From Canna indica (taxonomy: Eukaryota > Streptophyta > Magnoliopsida > Zingiberales > Cannaceae), in the NCBI GenBank assembly GCA_034359265.1, contig CP136895.1:40442001-40506000 (forward strand): DNA of 64,000 nucleotides, in the 5' to 3' direction. Below, in pieces: positions 32,743-43,755 of the stretch (position 1 is the first letter of the stretch; each line of letters begins with the position of its first letter). The notes below the pieces were generated by a model, which had not been told where the DNA came from, ran no database searches, and worked only from the letters and a program-made list of their open reading frames with translations. The position numbers were made by a program, and so were the translations under genes.

Positions 32743-33346
32743 TGTAATACCTGCGAAAAATATAAAAATAACAATTAATTTATTTTGGCTTCAGTGGAAA
32801 AGCCGAGATGCGCGCCGGGGCGGGCTGAGAAATCGTCGGAGGGCGCGATCGGTGATATGACCCTTATGCATGAGGAAAATTATTTTATTCGAGTCGGGAT
32901 GGAAGGTTGGGTCGAGTCAAGTCCGGGGGTTCGATCGGAACTCGATTCGGACGAGTATAGACCGATATAAGTGGGTTCATGAATTCACTTAAGTTAAGGG
33001 GTAAAATAGTAATTTCAAATAAAAAAATATATACATATAAACCTGGGATGACCATACGGCTCCAAGGAGGATACGCACGCCCACCCCTAGGCAAGAGGAA
33101 GAGGATGCGCAAGCTTGGGAGGCCGGACCTTCTCCGTCGCCAGAATCACCTCGTCGCGAGGTTGAGGATCTTCTTCCTCCTCGTTCTCCTTCTTCTCAAG
33201 GTGAGTGGCCTTAAGCTTTAGGGACTTGCCCACCTCTAGGGCAGCCCCCTTGTGTAGATGATTGTAAATCAAAATCTCTCAAGTCTTTGTGGATTTATGG
33301 ACGATTGGTGGTCTTTCACTGGGCGTTGATTGGAGTCTTGAGGTGC
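32743..33346 (+). repeat. 3' LTR (5' portion) of the LARD-like element
   Basis: TGTAATACCTGCG follows the polypurine tract. A TATA-like ACATATAAACC stands near 33035, a leader follows, and TTCTCAAG|GTGAGTGG at 33193-33208 is a consensus-like splice donor, matching TAGTCGAG|GTGAGTGG in the autonomous gypsy LTR (44187). The LTR is cut at 33346 by the CACTA3 terminus. Confidence 0.75.
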
Positions 33347-33384
33347 CACTACTACATTTTGGCTCTATGGCCACGCCACCTTTA

Positions 33385-33610
33385 GGAACGACTAAAAAAG
33401 TGTTCTCATACATCACTTATAGGAACGGTTTTCCAAAACCGTTCCCTTAGCCATTATACTATAGGAACACCAAAGAAACCGTTCCTATAGATAATATATG
33501 GGAACAATTTTTGCAACTGTTCCCTTAGATTATACTATGGGAACAGTTTTAGTAACCGTTCTCTTAGAATGTACACTATGGGAACATAAAGAAACCGTTC
33601 CCATAGTCTA
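33385..33610. repeat. Sub-terminal palindromic repeats of CACTA3
   Basis: About eight GGAACGGTTT/AACCGTTCC motifs in both orientations, including the near-perfect palindrome GGAACGGTTTTC / AAAACCGTTCC at 33422-33446. Spacing is 35-45 bp. Likely transposase-accessory binding sites, by analogy with En/Spm. Confidence 0.75.
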
Positions 33611-33734
33611 TTTCCTTTTAAAATTAACCTATATAATTAAAATATAAAACAACATGAAAAAACTCTTACCATTTATTTTTCCTCTCCCGCGCGCTGATCG
33701 ACTACTCAATCTCTTCCGCCCTAAACGCATCGTT

Positions 33735-34150
33735 CTGCTGCGCCGACCTCCCTACGCCACCGCTCCCGAAGCCACCGCTCTGCTACGATGACCTCCCGAC
33801 GCGACTGCTCTACTGCGGTGACCTCCCGACGCAATCGCTCTGCTGCGCCGACCTCCCGACGCCATCGCTCGGCACTCGGTAGGTGAATCATTCACCCGAT
33901 CTAGGCCTCTGCTACGTCGACCTCCCGACGCCACCGCTCTGCTGCGGCAACCTCCCGATGCCACCGCTCTACTGCACCGACTTCCCGACACCACCGCTCT
34001 GCTGCGCCGACCTCTTGATGCCACCGCTCTACTGTGCTGACCTCCCGACGCCACAGCTCTGCTGCATCGACCTCCCGATGCCACCGCTCGGCACTCGACA
34101 GGCGAATCATTCGCCCGATCCAGGCCTCTGCTGCGCCGACCTCTCAAGTC
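33735..34150. repeat. 30-bp minisatellite upstream of CACTA3 TNP2
   Basis: About twelve copies of a 30-bp unit containing GACCTCCCGACGCCACCGCT and CTGCTGCGCC. A longer unit that includes GGCACTCGGTAGGTGAATCATTC repeats with a 219-bp step (33867 and 34086). Thirty is a multiple of three, so long open frames on both strands (for example 33752-34192, minus) arise from the repeat and are not taken as genes. From 34200 to 35219 there is no other gene; TTTTCTTTTCGTAG shortly before the TNP2 ATG could be the acceptor of a leader intron. Confidence 0.8.
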
Positions 34151-35219
34151 CCGACGCCACCACCCGTCTCGCACTCTCATAGCATTGGTCACCGACGATC
34201 CTTCCTGTCGTCAGTCATCGTCTCCCGCCGACCGGTAAACACTCCCCTCCCCCTCTCCCCTCTCCCCTCTCCATTTACTGAGTGTCCTTAATCGATTGAG
34301 CACAGCTTTGTTTTTGCTATCTCAGATCATTTTCTGATTAGCTTTAATCATGATTCAGATCATTTTCCATCTCCCGGTATTACTAATTCATAATATGCCA
34401 TGTATGATTTTGTTTTCTTTTGAGGTGTGATTGATTTTGATCTTGAGTTTATGTGATATATCATGTATCCTTGTTCATTTTATTAAAAATCATGTCCAAT
34501 TCATAATAGGCTTTATGATTTTGTTTCATGTTGAGGTTCAATTGATTAAACCTTATTTTTCCATCTCCCGGTATTGATTTTGATATTGAGTTTAAAAATA
34601 TATTAAAATCTAGCAATGCCTAGAGTGTCAGGAATAATTTGATTCCGGTGATATGCTAACTTGGGTGATAGATTAATTTCCATAACTTGTACATATACAC
34701 TTGTATGGGCATAAGTTTAATTAGTTTGAATTATTCTTGTAGATGCTGATTGAGTGTAAAGGTGTTGAAAGATCACCGTAGTCTTGTGCAGTTTCATTTG
34801 CAACATTAAAATTATTGTAGAATATTTAGACCTAAAATTTCATATGGCTATCTATTTCTTTTAGTGAAAAAATAGCTTGTATTTTTTTTAAGGAGAAAAC
34901 CATTCCTCAAGTCATGTTGAACTCAGGACTAGGTAAAGGATGCAGTGCACTCCTAACCAGGAGCCCGAGAACAACCATGTTCTCTCGGATGGGTAGAATC
35001 TTTATTTACCCCTGGAAAAACTTAGGACTAAGCCTTACATCTGAAAGGTAAAAGAGACTGAGGCTAGCATCTAAATAGTTTAACCTCGATGCTTCATTTA
35101 AGTGTTTAATATTTATTAGCTCAGCTTTCAATAGACACTTCCAGGAATAGAATAGGCTTGATATGATTTTGTCATTTCTGACCATTTGATTTTTTTCTTT
35201 TCGTAGTTAAGTAAAATCA

Positions 35220-38200
35220 ATGGATAAGGAATGGGTTCAAATGCCGAGATATAGTGCGGAGTATATCAATGGTGTGCAATATTTCCTACATTTTGCTTAT
35301 AATAAAGGAAGGCCTCATGGAGGAGAGATTTTATGCCCTTGTGCTAAATGTGGTAATGGTCGTTGGTTAACAAAAGATGCAATATTTGAACATTTGATAG
35401 ACTATGGATTTCTAAAAGGCTACACTATTTGGGTAAACCATGGTGAGGAGTTAACAATGCCCACAGAGGAGGATGACATCAATGATGGAGAGAATTGCAT
35501 GGATGATATGGATGCACTGTTGCATGATAGATTTAGAGAAGTGGCAGAAGAAGATGGAGTTACAGAGGGGCCTAATGAAGATACCAAAAAGTTTTATAAT
35601 TTATTAGAGGAGGCAAACAAGGAATTGTACCCCGGTTGTAAAAATCTCTCTACTTTGTCCTTCACCATTCGGTTATATCTGATGAAGTGTCTCTTTTGCT
35701 AGAGTAATGTGTCATTCAATGCACTCTTAGAGCTACTAAAAGAAGTTATGCCAGATTTAAACATCCCCCAATCTTTTAATAAAACAAGAGCCATGATAAG
35801 GGACTTGGGCCTTGATTATAAAAAGATTGATGTTTGTCCCAATAATTGTATGTTATATTGGAAAGAGCATGAGAAAGACAAGTCTTGTCATCTTTGCGGT
35901 GCTTCACGATGGGTTGAGAATTCTCAGGCAGAGAATGAGCTAGAAAATCCCAAGCGAGGCCACAAAGTAGCGGCTAAAGTTTTAAGACACTTCCCGTTAA
36001 TTCCTAGACTTCAAAGGTTGTTCATGTGTGAGAGGACTGCAGAATTAATGAGGTGGCATGAGGAAGAGCGGACAAGAGATGGGAAGTTAAGGCATCCTGC
36101 TGATGGCGAAGCATGGAAAGATTTCGATGAGCGTTATCCTGATTTTGCTAGTGACCCACACAACATAAGACTTGGGTTGACTAGCGATGGATTCAATCCA
36201 TATAGGACAATGAGTATTTCTTATAGTATATGGCCGGTAATAGTTATGCCATACAACCTTCCACCATGGTTATGTATGAAGTCGAAGTATTTTATGTTGT
36301 CCTTAATTATCCCTGGACCACACTCTCCCGGGACTAATATTGATGTGTACTTGCAACCATTGGTTGAAGAGTTGAAAATTGAGTGGGAGCTAGGAGTAGA
36401 CACATATGATGCTTCAAAGAATCAAACTTTTAAGTTGCGAGCAGCCCTTTTATGGACTATTAGCGACTTTCCTAGATATGCTATGTTGAGTGGTTGGAGC
36501 ACAAAGGGAAAATTAGCATGTCCATCTTGTAATTATAACACAAATTCGGTTTACCTAAAGCATAGTCGAAAGATGTGTTATATGGATCACCGTATTTTCT
36601 TGCTGATGAGTCATAATTATAGAAGAAACACACGAGATTTCAATGGAAAAGAAGAACATAGGTCTGCTCCTATTTTGTTAGAAGGGACACAGATCTTGGA
36701 CTTGTTACAAGACTTTGTCAATTCTTCTTGGAAGAAGAAGTTTATTTTTTTTGAATTGTCATATTGGAAGCAAAATAGACTACGACATAATCTTGATGTC
36801 ATGCATATTGAAAAGAACATATTTGACAATGTGATAGGTACTTTATTGGACATAATGGGGAAGACAAAAGATCATGTTAATGCTCGTTTAGATTTGCAAG
36901 AGTTGGGAATTAGAAAGAAACTTCATTCGAAACCAATGGATCAAGGCAAGAAAGTAAAGTATGCAAAAGCATGCTTTAACATGAATAAAAATGAGAAGTC
37001 TATTTTCTGTGGTGTTCTCAAGGAAGCAAAATTACCTGATGGTTGTGCAGCAAATATTTCAAGATGTTTTCACCAAGATGGTTTGAAAGTCTCAAGATAC
37101 AAGAGTCATGATACTCATTTCATGCTACACTACTTGCTGCCAATAGCAATTATTAGCACACTTCCTCACCAAGTGGCCTACCCTTTGATACGTCTATGTT
37201 CTTTTTTTCGTTCCATATGTCAAAGAGTTATTGATGTGAACGATTTAGAGATCTTAGAATTTGAAATTGCTGAAACACTTTGCCAATTGAAGAGGATTTT
37301 TCCTCCTTCATTTTTTGATGTAATGCTTCATTTGCCTATTCACCTACCAAATGAGATAAGATTGGGTGGTCCTGTTCATTCTCAGTGGATGTATTCACCA
37401 GAAAGAGAGTTGGGAAAGTTGAAGGCTTATGTGCGCAATAAAGCTCGTCCGGAAGGTTCAATAGCTGAGGGTTACTTGGTTGAGGAATGCTTGACATTTT
37501 GCTCAAATTATATGAACTCTAATGTGGAGACACGGTGGAACAGAGTGACAAGGAATGCTGACACATGTGAGTCTTTTGATGCTAAACTTCCTAGTTTTTT
37601 TTTACCCATGGGTCGTCCTATAGGAGGGAAGAAAAAAGGTAATTTATTTTCGATGGATAACAATGAGAAGAACCAAGCTCACCGGTATATCTTGTTCAAT
37701 TGTGATGTAGTCCAGCCTTACATTAGGTAAATAACTATTCTTTGCTCTTAAAAATTTGTTTATAAACTCAATTGAATGATTGTTGTAACAAAATAATTTT
37801 TATGTAGTGAACATGAGACTATCATAAATCAGAAGAGAGGAAGAAAGTGGACCAAAGCAAAAAGTCAAAGCCATGATTTTATTGAGTGGTTTAAAAATCG
37901 TGCAATGGAGGAGGATGTCCCTGATCGATTGAAGGAGTTGTGTAGAGGCCCAAATAAAGTTGCAAGAAGGCTTTCGGGTTATGTTATCAATGGGTGTAAA
38001 TTCCATACTACGCAGCGTGATGCAAGTCACAAGACACAAAATAGTAGTGTCACTTTGGTGTCAATCACTCAAAGCTTTGCTAGTAGTAAGGATCAAAATC
38101 CGACGACGAATGCAGTTACTTATTATGGTGCAATAAATGAAATAATTGACCTAGACTATTATGGTAATTTCAAGTTTGTCTTGTTTAGATGTGATTGGTT

Positions 38201-38585
38201 TGAAGTAGAATCAGAAAAGTATGGGTTGACTTGTGTTCACTTCAATAAAAAATGTTATATGGATGATCCATTTGTGCTGGCTTCTCAAGTCCAACAGTGC
38301 TTCTATGTTCGCGATCCCTCTAAAGACAATAGGTATTACGTTATGAAAACTCTTCATAGAGAGATTCCTAATGTGAATGACCAATCATATTGTGCAGAAG
38401 AAACATATAATATTGAGTCAGAACCAATCACAATTTTGTCTTTTCCTGATGATGAAATTAATGTTGAATGGGCAAGGGACGACATAGAGCCTACAATTGT
38501 TGAAAATTATTCATCTGTTTCAAATGAAATAGAGTCCGAAGAAGAATTCGATTTTGACGACACGCTCTGGGACTACTTTGATTAA
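35220..38585 (+). pseudogene. TNP2 transposase of CACTA3: two exons, one nonsense codon
   Basis: Exon 1 (35220-37726) starts MDKEWVQMPRYS. It contains the Transpos_assoc domain (CPCAKCGNGRWL, about residues 40-50) and the Transposase_21 domain (CPNNCMLYW, CHLCGASRW, DGFNPYR, YSIWPVIVMPYNLPP, WTISDFPRYAMLSGWSTKG, HNLDVMHIEKNIFDN). Later come HLPIHLPNEIRLGGPVHSQW and a DUF4218-like part. An 81-bp intron (37727-37807, GT…AG) joins it to exon 2 (37808-38585; GYVINGCKFHT, FRCDWFEVES, FVLASQVQQ), which ends in an acidic tail. The combined length is about 1,095 codons, normal for TNP2. The one lesion seen is an in-frame TAG at 35700-35702, at a position where relatives have Trp. It is the best preserved transposase here and could be recently dead or still read through. 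Confidence 0.85.
37727..37807 (+). other. Intron of CACTA3 TNP2
   Basis: ACATTAG|GTAAATAAC opens and TTTTTATGTAG|TGAACATGAG closes an AT-rich 81-bp intron. Splicing restores the frame (…PYIS|EHETIINQ…) across the TAA at 37728 and matches the family's continuation. This supports the two-exon model. Confidence 0.75.
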
Positions 38586-39638
38586 ATGGTTCTATATTGT
38601 AATAAAATAAGGTGATTCTTTTATATTACTATTATTGCAATAAACTTATTATGCTTCTATAAATACTTTATTGTTATTGCAAGATCATTTCGATTAGAGA
38701 ATAATCTTGATCTGTACACAAATATTTTGGTTTGATCATTTTTCTTGCTTTGGGGAAATTAAACATGTTCACTGTTTATTATTATTTATTTATCAAAATA
38801 GAACCAAGGAATAGATTGTTTTTTTATGACTTATAAATGGTTTTTGTTTTATAGAATTTAAATAAAAAAGTGGGAGCTATCCTTTTTCTGACCTAATATG
38901 GTTATTAACTGTGTCCTGACCTAACTCTCTCTTTTTCATTATTGAAGATTCGGTTGAACTAAGAGGGCTATTATATCGGTGCAGAATACTTATCAGATCT
39001 CGTTGAAAAGGAACACTCAGCTCACAATCATGGTAAATCTCTGAAGTTTCATTGAACAACTCTTTTATTAAAAGGTTCAATAGTTATATAACTATGTTAT
39101 TATATTGGTGTATCTACTCTTTCTCCATGTGTTAAGTACATAGTTAATTGGATAGTGTCGAAATAGAAATTCCAGCTATCAAGGCATATTTAAGGGGTCT
39201 AGTATCAAACAACATTCATGATTAATGGTTCTAGTCATGTGTGCTTTATTGATCATGTAATGGGCAGATGTAAAGCTAACAAATCCGATGATAACTTCAT
39301 GCAGGTACATATGGATCTTTAGAATAAAAAATGTAAAATATAACTAGAATTCGAGTTTCTAGGATGTACTATATGAGTATATAACTTCATGCAGGTACAT
39401 ATGAGTAAGAAGTTGCTAGGATGTACTATTTCAAAATTGGCAATTTCTTATCTTATGGAATCATTAATCTAATTTCATGCAGGTACATATGGATCTTTAA
39501 AATAAAAAGTGTAAAATATAACTATTAGCTATTCCCTTTTAATTGATGAAACAAGCATCATAATTATTCAGGCTAGAGCTTCCCTTTTAATTGTTATATC
39601 ATCGCAAATTACTTTCTTAATGTAAGCTTCTTTTGAAG
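38586..39638 (+). other. Non-coding region downstream of CACTA3 TNP2
   Basis: No gene is seen in this AT-rich kilobase. A phrase ACTTCATGCAGGTACATATGG recurs at about 39293, 39385 and 39472; two of the copies share the following GATCTTTANAATAAAAANTGTAAAATATAACT. This is a short tandem-type duplication. The GCAG|GTACAT core resembles splice sites, but no exon is evident. Confidence 0.5.
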
Positions 39639-39789
39639 ATCAACAATTTGGTGGTTCCAAATTCTAAAGGTGTATGGTTTACCTTAAAGGAAGGCAGTCA
39701 ATACAAATTGAGATTTTCCTTCGTTGTCAACAATAATATTGTATCTGGTTTGAGATACACCAACGCAGTATGGAAGATTGGTGTTAAAG
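39639..39789 (+). pseudogene. Single exon of a Rho GDP-dissociation inhibitor (RhoGDI) gene
   Basis: The frame reads VPNSKGVWFTLKEGSQYKL and then NNNIVSGLRYTNAVWKIGV. This is the characteristic middle of plant RhoGDI, the immunoglobulin-like fold that binds Rho/ROP GTPases and keeps them cytosolic. It has exon borders: TTTTGAAG before it and AAAG|GTTTGT after it. The preceding and following RhoGDI exons are absent: the next bases do not encode the expected continuation. It is therefore a captured or stranded exon, not a gene. The reading frame is unbroken and uses ordinary plant codons. Confidence 0.8.
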
Positions 39790-39817
39790 GTTTGTTCTGT
39801 TCCAATTTTTTCCAAAG

Positions 39818-40520
39818 GAGTGTCGTGAATCCTTCGGCGGGCAAGGCTTGAAAACAGAGAATCGTATTGGTATTTTAAAAGGTGAATTTGATGTTCACTC
39901 GACCTTTGAGGAAGACAATAATGTACTGATGCAACAGGTAAATTGTTTATTAGGCATGATCTTTTTCAGGTAAATTAACATTGGCAAACATTGTCAAACA
40001 TTGGAACCGGTCAGTAAAGCACTTCTTTTGGAGTATATAGCACCACATAAGAGGAAGAGTCCATTCAAAGGTTTGGGGTTGGAACACATGAATGATCCTT
40101 GCCTAGTTATTCCAGCTAATTTAACAAGTTGCACTCTTAGAAGCATCAAGTTCCAGGTAGAAGTCATTTATGTTATCTACTTCTGTTGGCATCAATCTAG
40201 CTAATATGAAATTTTATAATGATTTGACTATTTAAATGATTCAGCTTGATCTATTCTGCTTGAGGGAGAGGGATTTGCTTAGGCAGAATGTTAGTGAAGT
40301 TTCTCAATATCAAGTTTAGGGAGAAAGCAGTGCTCCTGGTGTGTGCTCATTGTTACTTGAGTTTTCATGTTTATTTCACATTATCCATTTTGTTAATGTT
40401 GAATTTGTCATTGAATAGAACTATCAACTTGCTAATGAATTGGCAAAGGCCTTCACTCAACGAACGATCTTGCAAATTTTTGTGGACGATGAGGTGGCAC
40501 AGCCTGCAGGGCCATTAAAG
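39818..40520 (+). pseudogene. Exon series from an unidentified host gene
   Basis: Four exon-like blocks in order: 39818-39937 (SFGGQGLKTENRIGILKGEF … EEDNNVLMQQ, donor CAG|GTAAAT); about 40000-40156 (SKALLLEYIAPHKRK … LTSCTLRSIKFQ, donor CAG|GTAGAAG); 40245-40313 (LDLFCLRERDLLRQNVSEV, acceptor ATTCAG); 40419-40520 (NYQLANELAKAFTQRTILQI … AQPAGPLK, acceptor GAATAG, donor AAG|GTATAT). Spacing and splice signals look like a real gene; I do not recognise the protein. It begins only 28 bp after the RhoGDI exon, so two unrelated genes are joined. Confidence 0.45.
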
Positions 40521-41063
40521 GTATATTTGTGATGTAATTCTCTGCATTTCTTTTGTTGTGATTAAATCATGGAGTGCAAAGCAAAAAAATACTAATTACA
40601 TATAGTATATAATATTGTTTCCTTTATATATGATTGTTTTCCACTTAGATCATGGCATTGTCAGATTCATTTTGTATTATTCTCTAAAGCATTTATTGTT
40701 GGCCTAAGGATTTTAATCTTGATCTTAATCTCGGTTTTGATGATAACAAACATGAAACTAATGTTTTATTGAGAAATATTTTCAGGTTCCATATCGGTTA
40801 GCACTCGATGTCCTCGATCAGGAATATCAGAAAAAATTAGAAAATCGGAAGGACATTAGTCGACGTGTTCGGGTTCGTCGTGGAGGTTTCTCGAAGTTCG
40901 ACGTGTACACCAAAGACGTCTTTGACGAGTCTAAAGAACACATGGAAAGCTCTCAAAGTTGACGCACGTTGAAGACCGGAACCCGAAAACAAAGCGTGCA
41001 AGAAGAAGACTGAAAAAATCAAACTCAGCCTAGGTTTGGTCGACCGAATGTGGTCAAAAATTG

Positions 41064-41407
41064 GCAGTAGCCAATTCGGTCGACCAAAGGTTGCCAGGAA
41101 GCGGCAAAAAGCCTTCGGTTTGTCACACCCCAAAACCAGGTATGACCGGCTAGAGTACCACTAGTACCCCGAAGCCTAACACAACATATAACTAAGAAAC
41201 ATTCCACTACAACTACATCAAAATACCTCAGAAATGCAGTAGCCAATTCGGTCGACCAAAGGTTGCCAGGAAGCGGCAAAAAGCCTTCGGCCTGTCACAC
41301 CCCAAAACCAGGTATGACCGGCTAGAGTACCACTAGTACCCCGAAGCCTAACACAACATATAACTAAGAAACATTCCACTACAACTATATCAAAATACCT
41401 CAGAAAT
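41064..41407. repeat. 172-bp tandem duplication spanning an insertion junction
   Basis: The sequence from GCAGTAGCCAATTCGG (41064) to CTCAGAAAT (41235) is repeated at 41236-41407 with about three differences. Each copy contains 57 bp of the copia LTR and the first 115 bp of the gypsy LTR. GCAGTAG occurs again at 41408, at the point where the gypsy LTR continues. The duplication is therefore bounded by a 7-bp microhomology between the two LTRs. Confidence 0.9.
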
Positions 41408-43364
41408 GCAGTAGAAACATGTTCGGGAAAAAAAAAAAAAAATTTGAGTCAAATGAATAATTATTATCAAAAACTACGGGTCCTCAATAGAATGAAAATA
41501 AATACAAGTCCATTTGTTTATGATATAAAATGCGTAATAAATACAACTCAAGTTTTACAGCTGATCAAAAACTCTAAAGGACTCTCTACAACCAGAACAA
41601 CACCCCTACGACCACGACATGTCACAAGCCACACTGCTCCTGCCGCCACCAGCTGCGCTACTAAGATCCAATACCTCTTTGATCACGTTCAGGAGCTGAA
41701 AAAAATCAACAAAGTAAACCTTAAGTCGCTAGGACTTAGTGAGCAATAGACTCTCAATCTACCATGCTCATTATTCCCACATCATGTCTATTTGGAAAGC
41801 TGCAACTAAGGATGCATCCATTGTGACAATGCGAATTAAACACAACAGTACATTTAATGTCCGACCATCGGATATACAGTACATAGTGAATAAATGTACA
41901 ACATCTATAATCAAGATATAAATGAATAAAAGTACAACATCTATAATCAAGGTGTACTGAATAAATGTACCCTGTAAGCATCGTCAAATCTGGGACCCGT
42001 CAGTCCAAAAGTCTGGGACCGTCGGTCCATAAATCTGGAACCCGTCGGTCCATAATCATAAGCACAACCAACCAGTCGCATAGCCGATAGTAAATGTCTC
42101 AACAGTAAATGCAAATAGTATATAAATTAAGTAGTGACAAAATGCACAACAGTAAACACCAACATAGCATAATGTCCCTCTTTAAACAAACCCATAGATC
42201 TGATGAAAAAAATATAGTCTAATGTACCATGTTAAGGACAATGTTAAGCATATGTAAAGCTATTGATAATTTGATGTTACGACAGATCAATACCATAACA
42301 AAATCTAACAAACTATAACATATGCCAGCTTATAATTATATTGCCTACTCCACTTTAATCAAAATATGATCCTGTATAGTCTTAAGTACTAGGCATATCT
42401 CATCTACCTCTTCTACCTAAATAGCTGGAGCTAAAGAAATCATTAAGCTCTGAAGACATAGCATACGTTACATAAACTTAGCTTAATTAGATGCAAAACT
42501 AGGACTGATCGGCGGTGAAGAATACCCGGGGTTAATGCAATAATTTTGAACTTGTGGGAGAGGGGCGGCACATGGCGGAACTCGGCTTGAGGTGCTTTGT
42601 CGTATACCTCCTTTCCGGAGAGAGGGGCGGCGCCTGCCAAAGCTCGACTGGAGATGTTCTGCCGCACCCCTCTTCCCCAGAGGGAGGGGCGGCGCAAACC
42701 AGGGCTCGGCTGAAGGGCTCTGCCGCACCCCTCTTTCCCCAACTCCACACAAGAATCAACATTGAGTAGAGACACCGAATCCAAATAAAAAATCCAGACC
42801 AAAATTTCACAAGATCGGCAAGAACGCCATCAATCGGCAAGGAAGGCTATTGAGTTAATAGGCAAGAGGAAGGAGGTTCAATTGCTCACCTAAATATGTA
42901 AACAAGGAAGGAAGGGTGCGGTGGAGACTTCCGACGATCGATTCCGACGAATCCCTCGTGCTCAGGCCGGCGATCTCCTTCTTGACAGGGGCACCGCTGC
43001 TTGGAGTCGGGTGGATTCAATTTCCCCCCTTCTCCCCCCAACCGCAACCTTTGTATATAAGTTGGGGTTTAAGTTTTAAGTCAATTTACCTTTTTACCCC
43101 CAGCTAAATGTCTAATAAACCATATGAAGAAAGTTCATTTTATGTCTGATTTGCGTTCTGATCAAATCGGTGAGTTTGACTCGGTGTCCACTCTCACCAA
43201 GATATGCTAAATCGCAGAAGTAATTATGAAATTTATTTATTTTAATTAATTAAGAACTTACCAACTGTTGCTCCGAAATCTTGCTAACTCGCTCAATTCA
43301 AACCTTCGCTTCCCTGCTACCCAACTAGATAAAAGAAAACAAAAAAAAAAAATTGGTTGTTACA
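41121..43364 (-). mobile_element. Solo gypsy LTR in the 5' LTR of element C
   Basis: On the plus strand it runs from TGTCACACCCCAA to GGTTGTTACA, so the minus strand reads TGTAACAACC…GGGGTGTGACA. Flanks are CGGTT (41116-41120) on the left and CGGTC (43365-43369) on the right, a 5-bp duplication with one change. No PBS or PPT is present. On the minus strand a donor TTAG|GTGAGCAA (42889-42888), the hairpin TAAGTC/GACTTA (41722-41738) and the acceptor TTTTTTTCAG (41697-41696) repeat the LTR-intron pattern. Three short hairpin repeats (41992-42051) lie between them. GC-rich frames around 42483-42840 are 60-bp repeats of the leader (CGGCACATGGCGG and the like), not genes. Confidence 0.85.
41992..42051 (-). 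repeat. Three short hairpin repeats in the LTR intron
   Basis: Three units of about 24-26 bp: CTGGGACCCGTCAGTCC, CTGGGACCGTCGGTCC and CTGGAACCCGTCGGTCC. Each folds with a GGAC(C)/GGTCC stem around a CGTC-type loop. They lie 296 nt from the acceptor, the same relative place as the larger arrays in the other gypsy LTRs. Confidence 0.6.
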
Positions 43365-43466
43365 CGGTCGCTCGGTCGGTCGATCGACAATCGACCGGCA
43401 AGCGATCGGCGGTTGGTAACGGGCAAAAATCCGCCGGTTGAGAAGAGGGGAGTTCTCTCTTCTCTT

Positions 43467-43491
43467 CATGGTCTATAAATACAAGACCATG
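43467..43491 (+). promoter_or_regulatory. TATA box of element C LTR inside an inverted repeat
   Basis: CATGGTCT (43467-43474) and AGACCATG (43484-43491) are exact reverse complements around ATAAATACA (TATAAATA overall). The arms are unrelated in sequence to those at 1598 and 9731, but the arrangement is the same. Confidence 0.65.
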
Positions 43492-43755
43492 ATGAGAGCC
43501 TTCCTCCATGATCCATGATTCTATTGAGCCATTCTTGATCATTCTCAAAGCTTTTCTTGAGCCATCCCTTTGATAACCCTAGTTTCCACGATACATCCTT
43601 GATCTTGCCTTCAAGCTTTGAACGATTCATCATTGAGGCATCAAGAGGAACTAGGACTCATGTTTGGAGCTAAGTATAAGTTGTTAGATTTATTGCTCCA
43701 TTAAATTGTGTATTTTCTTGTTTATTTCATTGTATTTGAGCTTGTGAAAACCTAG

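Larger units (their letters stand above)
33347..40696 (+). mobile_element. CACTA3 (En/Spm-like), right end not found
   Basis: It opens CACTACTACATTTTGG inside the LARD LTR, followed by sub-terminal repeats built on GGAACGGTTT/AACCGTTCC. A 30-bp minisatellite and the plus-strand TNP2 gene follow. Downstream of TNP2 lie exon-like fragments of host genes. A matching right terminus is not visible before copia element C begins at 40697. The span is therefore a maximum: the host-gene fragments may be captured cargo or flanking DNA. It is a different lineage from CACTA1/2, judged by transposase sequence and terminal repeats. Confidence 0.7.

Noticed and set aside
33752..34192. 146-codon minus-strand frame and 99-codon plus-strand frame
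   Set aside because: Both come from a 30-bp minisatellite whose period is a multiple of three, so any stop-free unit gives an open frame.
39633..39851. An expressed 72-residue RhoGDI-like gene
   Set aside because: There is no ATG at the start, the similarity is confined to one exon with splice borders, and the frame after the donor is intron-like.
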